Assembly: GCA_943359405.1 (NCBI GenBank) | Contig: CALRHO010000043.1 | Location: 1-7,210 of the forward strand | Reading direction: 5' to 3' | DNA length: 7,210 bases | Source of the DNA: Candidatus Nomurabacteria bacterium | GTDB taxonomy: Bacteria; Patescibacteriota; Minisyncoccia; Phycocordibacterales; UBA918 | Shown here: positions 1-6,650 of the stretch, one piece after another | How the letters are laid out: the number at the start of each line of letters is the position of its first letter | Numbering within the stretch: position 1 is the stretch's first letter | The notes under the pieces: model-generated | Seen by the model: the letters and a program-made list of their open reading frames with translations, nothing else | Database searches by the model: none | Told to the model about the DNA's origin: nothing | Translations under genes and position numbers: made by a program

Positions 1-174
1 ACCGCGTCGCGCCGTATCGATTTCATTCGCCTGGGCAATCGTATATGAATTTGAATTATATAGTGACACCACTGACGTTGTAATGACGAGCATAAGCAGT
101 GTATATACTGCCACCAGCACCACCGCCTCAACGAGCGTCATGGCCTGCAAGCGGGTACCAGGAAAACGAGGCAT
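1..174 (-). CDS. Prepilin-like protein, N-terminal 58 codons only (runs off left edge)
   Basis: This is the start of a type IV pilin or pseudopilin; the rest lies outside the window. The reading frame opens with ATG at 172-174 and stays open to base 1. The peptide begins with a short basic leader (MPRFPGTRLQA, 11 residues), followed by MTLVE and then about 24 mostly hydrophobic residues. That is the class III signal: cleavage would fall after Ala11, and the conserved Glu at mature position 5 is present. The hydrophobic stretch would anchor the subunit in the membrane and later form the filament core helix. Ala rather than Gly before the cut, and Met rather than Phe after it, are less common but tolerated by prepilin peptidases. 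It starts 5 nt after the stop of the large pilin gene, so it is the next gene of the pilB-pilC operon. Whether it is a major pilin or a minor subunit cannot be told from this fragment. Confidence 0.8.
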   Translation of the reverse strand, partial: MPRFPGTRLQAMTLVEAVVLVAVYTLLMLVITTSVVSLYNSNSYTIAQANEIDTARRG

Positions 175-179
175 AGCGA

Positions 180-1922
180 TTAGGCTCCAGAGAGCGAAGT
201 TATGAGTACCCGAGCACCAGTAATCGTTTCTCCCGTGAGAGTGGTGGTCGCAAAACCGGGTGCGGTCATTTCAATCTCGTAATCTGAAGCACTAGTGAGC
301 GTACCGCTCGAGAAAAATGCCCCGCCGCAGGCATCAGTGGTATCTGTCAGTAACACTCCCGACCGGCGCAGCTTCACCGCCACACCCGGGACTGGCAAAC
401 CATCGCTACTCACCACCTGAAGCCGGAGATTGTGTAACGATGCTCCACCGATCTCCACCTCAATGCTGGTGTCACTGCCGGGTGCTACCGCAAAAGGATT
501 TTGGGGACAAGCACTCCGAATCACGTCTCCTGAAAAAGACAATGTGTAGCTATCCCATTCATTACCATACGCTCTTAGATACCCCGCACTGTTAGTCGTG
601 GTAGTCACCTCGTATTTACGGATGGGAACAAGATCAGCAGTAGCGCCAATGACTTTGTCTCCACGCAGCGTGAGCGACTGATTGCTCCGCGGGGTAGCAC
701 TCTCGCGGTAGTAAACCGACACCTCATCGACCCGCGGAGTCACTGCAGTGTTAGCGGTGGAAAGTTCAATGCCCAGAACAAATTCTGGATAGGCCGCTGC
801 ATTTAATGCGCGTAAGTCGATATACCGGTCTTCAAACCCGGCCGTATTGCCCGGTGCATCGGCCTCAGGAATCAGCGTAAAGGTACTCGTACCCGTGTAC
901 AAGCGAACGCGCACATTAGTATTGGTTGGCTGATTCGTTGCGAGCGCGATTACTTCAAACCGTTCGAGCGGGTTGGGGGCAACTGGTATATACGCGATGC
1001 CATCATTCTGGTAGACGCCAGCCGTATCGGCAAGTACCAAGCTTCCACTGGCAACTGTCACATCTGTGCTCATTGCTAGTCCTAAGATATCTACAAACGA
1101 CTCTGTGACCACATTTTCTACTATCGTCGAAAACACTTGTACGGACACGTCGGCTAGACGATCTATCTGAAAGTTAACTGTTGACACATCCGCTTCGAGC
1201 ACTGCTATTGGAGCAGGGTTAGGATTTGGATTACTAGTTGTGGCAACGTAGGTCTGCGCTGATGAGTAGCCAGCACGAGACACAAAAATTTCGTAATTAG
1301 AGCCAGCAGGAGCTCCCGCAAAGAGTGCTGCCCCTGCGGCATCGGTCAAGCGGGTTACATCAATCGTACTTGTGCCCGAAGTATTGCGTAGTCGTACTGA
1401 CGCCCCCGGCAAAGGCGTAACGGTTGCATCAAACACATTTACCCGGATGGTGCCACCGCCTGCCGTTGTCTCAATCGATCGCGGTACAACGGTTGAGATA
1501 AGCTCGAAGGACGAGGTCGCTCCAGTAACATTCCACGAATACTCAATTTTGACACGCTTATAATCTGAAACGATGCTGTTACTATCACCTGGACCAAAAC
1601 CATCTGCGTCATCATCAACAAACTCGATGAGAACCCTTTCATTAAATTGATAGCCATTACGGGTGACCGTACGCTGCTGAGGAATAAGACCGTTTGGAAT
1701 ACCAGCCACAGTACCCACACTGTCATACGCCAAAGAACGAATATACTCGATACGTTCGGTAGCACTCGACAAGGCCGATAACCTGACTCGGGCATCGGTC
1801 ACGAGATCTCCGACATATATCACAATACTGAATAAACCTGCGAAGAAAATGAGTGCTACGGCCGACACCACAATCACCTCCACCAGGCTAAATCCAGCTG
1901 CGGGTCGTAAACGCAAGCGCAT
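180..1922 (-). CDS. Large prepilin-like protein with C-terminal beta-sandwich (carboxypeptidase-regulatory-like) modules
   Basis: A 580-residue type IV pilin-like protein, several times longer than an ordinary pilin. The chosen ATG (1920-1922) gives a 10-residue leader MRLRLRPAAG, then FSLVE and a hydrophobic helix to about residue 40, the standard prepilin pattern with Glu at mature position 5. An upstream ATG at 1967 would add 15 residues and overlap pilC by 38 nt, so it is less likely. Residues after the helix (about 41-150) form the pilin head, with an Asp-rich loop near 103-113. Then follow a carboxypeptidase-regulatory/Ig-like module (about 157-230), a jelly-roll-like beta region (about 275-405), a related beta module with an EWDSYTL motif (about 415-495), and a second clear regulatory-like module (about 497-575). 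The two cysteines (472 and 532) are the only ones seen in the window's proteins. Pilin identity is firm; domain limits and the adhesive or tip role are inferred. It lies 7 nt after pilC. Confidence 0.85.
   Translation of the reverse strand: MRLRLRPAAGFSLVEVIVVSAVALIFFAGLFSIVIYVGDLVTDARVRLSALSSATERIEYIRSLAYDSVGTVAGIPNGLIPQQRTVTRNGYQFNERVLIEFVDDDADGFGPGDSNSIVSDYKRVKIEYSWNVTGATSSFELISTVVPRSIETTAGGGTIRVNVFDATVTPLPGASVRLRNTSGTSTIDVTRLTDAAGAALFAGAPAGSNYEIFVSRAGYSSAQTYVATTSNPNPNPAPIAVLEADVSTVNFQIDRLADVSVQVFSTIVENVVTESFVDILGLAMSTDVTVASGSLVLADTAGVYQNDGIAYIPVAPNPLERFEVIALATNQPTNTNVRVRLYTGTSTFTLIPEADAPGNTAGFEDRYIDLRALNAAAYPEFVLGIELSTANTAVTPRVDEVSVYYRESATPRSNQSLTLRGDKVIGATADLVPIRKYEVTTTTNSAGYLRAYGNEWDSYTLSFSGDVIRSACPQNPFAVAPGSDTSIEVEIGGASLHNLRLQVVSSDGLPVPGVAVKLRRSGVLLTDTTDACGGAFFSSGTLTSASDYEIEMTAPGFATTTLTGETITGARVLITSLSGA
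185..188 (-). promoter_or_regulatory. Ribosome binding site of the small prepilin gene
   Basis: GGAG on the minus strand lies inside the last codons of the preceding pilin gene, 10 nt before the ATG at 174. It supports that start and suggests coupled translation of the two pilin genes. It is one of only two convincing Shine-Dalgarno matches in the window. Confidence 0.5.
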
Positions 1923-1929
1923 ACTGTCA

Positions 1930-3159
1930 CTAGCTAACGCTATCGGAAATTGAATAAATTGGTCCAATCAGCGCCAGTGCAAAAAAGCCCACACCAGTTC
2001 CAATTACCACCATCAGTAGTGGCTCAATGATGGTAGAGAGATCTTTCGTTTTTCGCTCCACTTCATTTTCATAAAAAACGGCCAACTCACCCATCATGCC
2101 AGAAATTTGACCCGTCTCTTCACCTACCAAAATCATTTCCCCTACTAAAATTGGGTACAATTTATTCTCTTCAATAAATGTCTCGGAGAGGGGTGACCCT
2201 TTTTCCACTCGATCGCGAGCCCGACGAATTATCCGTTTGTAAAAAATGTTTTGTACGACCTCTTCAGTAATCTCGAGCGCTTGAATAACATCTACCCCTG
2301 ATTTAAGTAGTGACGAGAGCGTGCGGGCTGTCCGCGCAGCATTGGTTTCCTTGGCAAGAGTACCAATGACCGGAATGCGCACCACCGAAAAAGAAAACGC
2401 GGTTTTACCAATCGTGGTTTTGAAGAAGTACACTATTCCCATCATCCCCAGAAGTAATCCCGCAATAATGTATACCGTGTAGGTATTCATGAGGTTCGTA
2501 ATTGCAATCAAAAACTTGGTAGTAGCAGGTAGTTCCATGTTGCCGTTTTCAAACACCTTCAATACTGCCGGCATCACAAAAATCATCATCAGTATCGCAA
2601 TAACCACCATCACCATCATCACAATTGATGGATAAATCATTGCTCCAGTAACCTTCTTTTTCAAATTGTTCGCTCGCTCAATTTGAATTGCAAGGGTCTG
2701 TAATGTTTCAGCTAGGTTGCCACTCTCCTCACCAGCTTTCACCATTGCTACATACAGATTCGAAAACTCATTTGGGAACTCCCGAAGCCCTTCATGAAAT
2801 GGGTCACCCTGATTGATACGCTCAATCAGTCGTTTTACAATCATCTTAAGTCTCGGGTTGCTACTTTGCCGCTCAATCACCGAGAGCGCTCTTCCGATTG
2901 TGAGCCCAGCCGTTATCATGGAGCCAAGATTACGGGTTATCATCACCATCTCATCTTGATTGACCCGACTTAGGAAACTATTAATTCGCTCAATGTTAAA
3001 AAGAGCCAGGAGGGAAACGTTGCCCGAACTCTTAATAGACGAGACCGCATGACCGTTTTGACGGGCAATGGCATACACCGCAAAGCGATCAGGGGCCGTT
3101 ACTGTCTCCGTTACCAGATTTCCCTCGCGATCTTCACCCTTGTAGGTAAACGTGGCCAT
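1930..3159 (-). CDS. pilC: Type IV pilus inner-membrane platform protein PilC (GspF family)
   Basis: A 409-residue polytopic membrane protein, the usual length for PilC. It forms the platform on which PilB turns ATP hydrolysis into extraction of pilins from the membrane. Two homologous cytoplasmic T2SSF modules are visible, at about 65-190 and 270-395. Each carries the conserved signature late in the module: GEESGNLAETL at 143-153 and GEETGQISGMM at 346-356. Membrane segments lie at about 175-200, 228-246 and 378-400, the three-helix layout known for the family. The N-terminal MATFTYKGEDREG segment is the typical opening and supports the ATG at 3159. The start is 8 nt after the pilB stop, with no Shine-Dalgarno match in the gap (an AT-rich stretch), so translation probably depends on coupling to pilB. 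The protein has no cysteine. The stop is TAG. Confidence 0.95.
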   Translation of the reverse strand: MATFTYKGEDREGNLVTETVTAPDRFAVYAIARQNGHAVSSIKSSGNVSLLALFNIERINSFLSRVNQDEMVMITRNLGSMITAGLTIGRALSVIERQSSNPRLKMIVKRLIERINQGDPFHEGLREFPNEFSNLYVAMVKAGEESGNLAETLQTLAIQIERANNLKKKVTGAMIYPSIVMMVMVVIAILMMIFVMPAVLKVFENGNMELPATTKFLIAITNLMNTYTVYIIAGLLLGMMGIVYFFKTTIGKTAFSFSVVRIPVIGTLAKETNAARTARTLSSLLKSGVDVIQALEITEEVVQNIFYKRIIRRARDRVEKGSPLSETFIEENKLYPILVGEMILVGEETGQISGMMGELAVFYENEVERKTKDLSTIIEPLLMVVIGTGVGFFALALIGPIYSISDSVS

Positions 3160-3167
3160 GATAATAA

Positions 3168-4943
3168 CTATTCGTTAATCACCCGCAAGACTTCTTCAAC
3201 ACTGGTAAGACCCTTGGCGGCCTTGTAAATTCCATCTTCAAGCATCGTGAGCATACCCTCCTTGCGAGCCTGGGCTTCGATATCGTCACTCGTCTTTCGT
3301 GTCAATACCATCTCTTTAATTGTCGGACTGATGGCAAGTACCTCATGGATACCAATACGACCCCGATAACCATCTTCGGTTTCACCGTTTTCTTTGGGGT
3401 GATAAAACGTAATGTCATTCCAGGTAGCATGCTCTTTAATCACTTTTTCTTCTTTGAGGGTCGCTAAAATGAAATCAAGATTGGCATGCTCTGCCAGTTC
3501 AGCACGTTCTGCACCCGAAAGGATGTACGGTACTTTGTCATCAGCTAGTTTTCGCACCAAGCGCTGCCCTACCGCCACCCGCAGGGTAGAAACGAGCAAA
3601 AATGCCTCCGCCCCCATGTCCACAAGACGCGCCACCGTCCCCGAAGCCGAGTTGGTGTGGAGTGTTGCAAGTACCAGGTGGCCCGTGAGGGCCGCATTAA
3701 TAGCCAAACTCGTTGTCTCTTCGTCTCGGATTTCACCGACCATAATAATGTCAGGGTCTTGACGCATCAGTGAGCGCAAACCTGCTGCAAAGGTAAAACC
3801 AATTTCAGGCTTCACCTGACTTTGATTAATCCGGGGCATTTGGTATTCAATTGGATCTTCGATTGTTGAAATGTTTACCTCCGGCGTATTTAGGAGGTCA
3901 AGAATTGTATACAACGTTGTGGACTTACCCGATCCAGTTGGACCCGTAACCAACATGATACCCGTGGTTGACCGGGTAGCTTTATGAATACGCTCAAGCG
4001 TAGAACCATGAAAACCAATACCTTCTAAGGAGAAGCCCGAGCGGGCTTCAAACAACAAACGCATGACCACCTTCTCGCCAAAGAAGACCGGGAGTATCGA
4101 AACACGGAACGATACTTTTTGGCCATCCATCTCCATCCTAAAACGACCATCTTGAGGAAGTCGCTTTTGGTCGAGCCTTAAGTTAGACAACACCTTAAGA
4201 CGTGCGACAATCGTCGTCGAAACGTGCTTGGGTAATTTCATCGCATCATTCAAAATGCCATCAATGCGATAGCGTACAATGACCGCCTCCTCTCCTGGCT
4301 CTATGTGAATATCAGAAGCACCCTGAATAACGGCATGTCGAAGTAACGTATCAACAATCCGCACCACGGGTAAATCTTCAGCCAGCTTCTTTAGATCACT
4401 CTCGCTCATCTCATCTTTTCCCTCTTCACCAATCACTTTGAGGGCGGAGGCATCTTTCATGATGATGTCTCCAAACTCGTCTTTGAGAGTTTTTTGATAT
4501 TGTCGCAAAGCTGACCGCATGGACTCAGTATCGGTGAGTCGCGGCAAGATGCGCAGACCGACTTTTTTCTTAATGAAATCAATCGCTGGCAAATCGGCCG
4601 TATCCAACATTGCCACTTCTAGGGTGTTGTCGTTTTTTTTGAAAGCAATGATGTTATGGGTACGAGCAACCGGCTCGGGAATAAGTGACAGAATTTCAAA
4701 GTCTATCTTCTGATTCAGGAGTGACACAAACGGAATACCCATCAAGTAGGACTCCACTCGTCGCATATCATCTTCGGTCAAGTGTCCCGCCGCAATCAGT
4801 GCTTCGGTCAGGTTGCGGTCCTCAGCCTTTGCTACCTTCTCAGCGGCTGCCACCTCACTCTTGGTCAACAAATTAGCGTCGAGGATGAAGCGCTTGAGTT
4901 GTTCGTCGGCAATACGCATAAAAGTACCAAAAATCACACCCAC
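3168..4943 (-). CDS. pilB: Type IV pilus assembly ATPase PilB (GspE/PilB family)
   Basis: A cytoplasmic hexameric ATPase that drives pilus extension together with PilC. Order of parts: a GspE-type N-terminal domain (about 10-150), a linker, the GASDIHIEP motif (208-216), then the RecA-like core. The core has Walker A GPTGSGKS (334-341), an Asp box around IEDPIEYQ (361-368), Walker B around DIIMVGEIRDE (398-408) with Glu404, and a His box TGHLVLATLHTN (420-431). All catalytic motifs are intact. The zinc-binding cysteine pairs normally found between about 465 and 530 are absent, and the protein has no cysteine at all. The N-terminal domain lacks a clear RLG-type motif of the c-di-GMP-binding MshEN kind, so such binding is doubtful. 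Start: GTG at 4943 is preceded by AGGTGA at 6-nt spacing; ATG at 4919 (MRIADEQLKRF) is a reasonable alternative that matches how many homologues begin. First gene of the pilus operon. Confidence 0.96.
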   Translation of the reverse strand: MGVIFGTFMRIADEQLKRFILDANLLTKSEVAAAEKVAKAEDRNLTEALIAAGHLTEDDMRRVESYLMGIPFVSLLNQKIDFEILSLIPEPVARTHNIIAFKKNDNTLEVAMLDTADLPAIDFIKKKVGLRILPRLTDTESMRSALRQYQKTLKDEFGDIIMKDASALKVIGEEGKDEMSESDLKKLAEDLPVVRIVDTLLRHAVIQGASDIHIEPGEEAVIVRYRIDGILNDAMKLPKHVSTTIVARLKVLSNLRLDQKRLPQDGRFRMEMDGQKVSFRVSILPVFFGEKVVMRLLFEARSGFSLEGIGFHGSTLERIHKATRSTTGIMLVTGPTGSGKSTTLYTILDLLNTPEVNISTIEDPIEYQMPRINQSQVKPEIGFTFAAGLRSLMRQDPDIIMVGEIRDEETTSLAINAALTGHLVLATLHTNSASGTVARLVDMGAEAFLLVSTLRVAVGQRLVRKLADDKVPYILSGAERAELAEHANLDFILATLKEEKVIKEHATWNDITFYHPKENGETEDGYRGRIGIHEVLAISPTIKEMVLTRKTSDDIEAQARKEGMLTMLEDGIYKAAKGLTSVEEVLRVINE

Positions 4944-4949
4944 CGTGCG

Positions 4950-4955
4950 TCACCT
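4950..4955 (-). promoter_or_regulatory. Ribosome binding site supporting the GTG start of pilB
   Basis: AGGTGA on the minus strand sits 6 nt before the GTG at 4943, a near-ideal Shine-Dalgarno distance. No comparable site precedes the ATG at 4919, so this element is the main reason for preferring the longer form. Confidence 0.5.
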
Positions 4956-4976
4956 GCGCCGTGTGTTCTTGCGCAT

Positions 4977-4985
4977 ATTGTAGCA
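4977..4985 (-). promoter_or_regulatory. Predicted extended -10 promoter of the pilus operon
   Basis: On the minus strand the sequence TGCTACAAT is a TGn extension plus a -10 box matching TATAAT at 5 of 6 bases. Transcription would begin near 4970, giving a leader of about 27 nt before the pilB GTG. No good -35 box lies 16-18 nt upstream, which fits an extended -10 promoter but also leaves room for an activator. One short inverted repeat overlaps the box and two more lie directly upstream. Prediction by eye only. Confidence 0.5.
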
Positions 4986-5024
4986 TTCGCTACCTCGCAA
5001 AGGTTGCGTAACTGCCCACAGTTA
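4980..5024. repeat. Cluster of three adjacent short inverted repeats between divergent promoters
   Basis: Three perfect palindromic units follow one another almost without gaps. GTAGC/GCTAC lies at 4980-4993 with a 4-nt centre, CGCAA/TTGCG at 4996-5008 with a 3-nt centre, and TAACTG/CAGTTA at 5009-5024 with a 4-nt centre. Stem bases make up 32 of 45 positions. The first overlaps the pilB -10 element and the others lie directly upstream of it. Because they lie upstream of both predicted transcription starts, a role as protein-binding sites on DNA is more likely than RNA structure. The units do not share one sequence, so a single regulator binding all three is not obvious. Confidence 0.45.
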
Positions 5025-5067
5025 TCCCATTAAAAACTGCACACTGCCGAAACCAATAGCTAGCCTT

Positions 5068-5096
5068 TTGACATTCTACCGACCCTCCTCTAGTAT
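5068..5096 (+). promoter_or_regulatory. Predicted sigma70-type promoter of nusA-ppa
   Basis: A perfect -35 box TTGACA (5068-5073) is followed after exactly 17 nt by TAGTAT (5091-5096), which matches the -10 consensus at 4 of 6. The overlapping TATATA at 5094-5099 is a second -10 candidate but with 20-nt spacing. Transcription would start near 5102-5104, leaving a leader of about 105 nt before nusA. The promoter faces away from the pilus operon. Confidence 0.65.
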
Positions 5097-5109
5097 ATAA
5101 AGACTACCT

Positions 5110-5135
5110 GAATGCTCGGCGTACGCCGGGCATTC
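5110..5135 (+). promoter_or_regulatory. Strong hairpin in the nusA 5' leader
   Basis: A 26-nt near-perfect palindrome centred on GTAC. The arms GAATGCTCGGC and GCCGGGCATTC pair over 11 bp with a single G-U wobble and a 4-nt loop. CTAC at 5104-5107 and GTAG at 5140-5143 can add four more pairs below an internal loop, so the stem would begin at about the first transcribed base. Only three T residues follow directly, too few for a convincing intrinsic terminator. A 5'-terminal stem that protects the messenger, or a weak attenuator, are possible roles; neither is shown by the sequence. Confidence 0.55.
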
Positions 5136-5208
5136 TTTCGTAGCGAGCAAGCTTACAATAAACCAAGACAGATAAACAAAGTCTTATTAATCACTACCAA
5201 ACAAACAT

Positions 5209-6618
5209 ATGATGTTCGACCTCAAAGCCATGAATGCCGTTCTGCAAGAACTCGAGGAGGAACGAGGTATTGCCAAAGCCAAAATGATTGACGCTATCGA
5301 GCAAGCACTCGCCACAGCGTACAAAAAAGAGTTTGGGAAGCGTGGTCAGATTATTAATGCCAGCTTTGATATTGGCACCGGCGCCACTACCTTCCACCAA
5401 GTAAAGGTGGTTGTGGACGAGAGTATGCTGAAGCCGGAGCCTGACGATAGCGAGGGCGACGATATGGTCGGCGAGGAAGCAGAAGCTGACCCCACTGATA
5501 CCCGGGTACGCTTTGATGATGAAAAACACATCATGATCGGTACCGCTCGCCTGATAAAGAAGGATGTACAACCCGGCGAAGAACTCGTTTTTGCCCTTGA
5601 GAATAAGGATGATTTTGGTCGTATCGCTGCCCAGACTGCCAAACAAGTCATTGTGCAGAAAATCCGCGAAGCAGAAAAGGAATCGGCCTTGGCTGAATTC
5701 GGCCAAAAGGCCGGGGATGTAGTCATTGGCCACGTTCAACGCTTTGAACGCGGTAATCTCTACGTAGATCTCGGTCGCGTGACCGCCATCATGCCGTACG
5801 ATGAACAAATTCCTGGTGAGCGCTATCGCCCTGGTGAGCGCATTCGTGCACTCCTCCTTGCAGTTGAAGAGACTCCACGCGGTATCTTCCTAAAACTCTC
5901 GCGCTCGCACCCTGACTTTCTCGCTGCCCTGTTTGCTATTGAAGCTCCCGAACTCCAGTCCGGTGCGGTGGTCGTGAAGGCAATTGCCCGTGAAGCCGGC
6001 GGCCGCTCGAAGATTGCCGTACATGCAGTTGATACGCATATCGACCCTGTTGGCTCGCTCGTTGGCCAGCGCGGCGTTCGTGTCTCCACGGTTATGAGTG
6101 AACTCGGTGGCGAAAAGATTGACATCATTGAATGGTCAGCGAATCCTGCCCTCTTTATTGAAGACGCCCTCTCCCCAGCGCAGGTGCTTAAGGTTACCGT
6201 TGTAGCTGAACCTGATCCTGAAGCGCGTGAGCGAGGCCATGCCGTAGCTGAGGTCACGCCTGACCAACAGTCACTGGCCATTGGTCGTGGCGGTCAAAAT
6301 GTCCGCCTGGCAGCCAAGCTTACCGGCTGGAAGATTGATATTGTTTCTGCCCAGAACGGTGAGGCACTTGCCGAGGCAGACGCGACTGGCGCTACCGACC
6401 TCACCCCTGAAGACGGTTCAGACCTTCAAGCCGACGAAGCGGTACTTGAGGATGAAACGTCGCAAACAAGCAAAGACGAGCTACCGGAGGATGAGGCTAC
6501 CAGCGATCGTGACCGAGCCCCTGGTGATGAGGAATTTGACGAGGTCGACACCCCAGAAGAGGCCGAGGCCTTAATAAACGAGGAAGCGGGAGTTGCAGAG
6601 AATGCGAACAAGGACTAA
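5209..6618 (+). CDS. nusA: Transcription termination/antitermination factor NusA
   Basis: NusA binds RNA polymerase near the RNA exit channel and modulates pausing, intrinsic termination and antitermination. The 469 residues contain, in order: the polymerase-binding N-terminal domain (1 to about 160), interrupted by an acidic insert at about 77-97; an S1 domain (about 166-233); KH1 (about 235-310) with a GQRG loop at 286-289; KH2 (about 320-382) with GRGG at 359-362; and an acidic tail from 383 to the end. The tail has 32 Asp/Glu against 4 Lys/Arg in 87 residues and shows no recognisable AR1/AR2 repeats. The position that in many relatives reads GSCVG is GSLVG here (282-286), leaving the protein without cysteine. 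Two ATGs stand in tandem (5209 and 5212); the second gives MFDLK, so either may be used. No Shine-Dalgarno match precedes them; the leader just upstream is rich in A and C. It diverges from pilB and is followed by ppa. Confidence 0.96.
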   Translation: MMFDLKAMNAVLQELEEERGIAKAKMIDAIEQALATAYKKEFGKRGQIINASFDIGTGATTFHQVKVVVDESMLKPEPDDSEGDDMVGEEAEADPTDTRVRFDDEKHIMIGTARLIKKDVQPGEELVFALENKDDFGRIAAQTAKQVIVQKIREAEKESALAEFGQKAGDVVIGHVQRFERGNLYVDLGRVTAIMPYDEQIPGERYRPGERIRALLLAVEETPRGIFLKLSRSHPDFLAALFAIEAPELQSGAVVVKAIAREAGGRSKIAVHAVDTHIDPVGSLVGQRGVRVSTVMSELGGEKIDIIEWSANPALFIEDALSPAQVLKVTVVAEPDPEARERGHAVAEVTPDQQSLAIGRGGQNVRLAAKLTGWKIDIVSAQNGEALAEADATGATDLTPEDGSDLQADEAVLEDETSQTSKDELPEDEATSDRDRAPGDEEFDEVDTPEEAEALINEEAGVAENANKD

Positions 6619-6650
6619 ATGTATCAACCATAATCGTAAACGAATCTAAC

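Noticed and set aside
1923..1967. The longer form of the large pilin starting at 1967
   Set aside because: It would overlap the end of pilC by 38 nt and make a 25-residue leader; starting at 1922 gives a normal 10-residue basic leader ending in Gly.
5019..5030. DnaA box or replication origin in the intergenic region
   Set aside because: CAGTTATCCCAT only partly resembles TTATCCACA, no further boxes cluster nearby, and dnaA or dnaN are not adjacent.
5110..5139. Intrinsic terminator before nusA
   Set aside because: The hairpin is strong but is followed only by TTTCG, without a real T tract, and it lies downstream of the nusA promoter rather than at the end of a gene.
5194..5808. A 204-codon open frame on the minus strand opposite nusA
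   Set aside because: It lies entirely across the nusA coding region, has no recognisable motif, and disappears as an explanation once the NusA frame with its S1 and KH domains is accepted.
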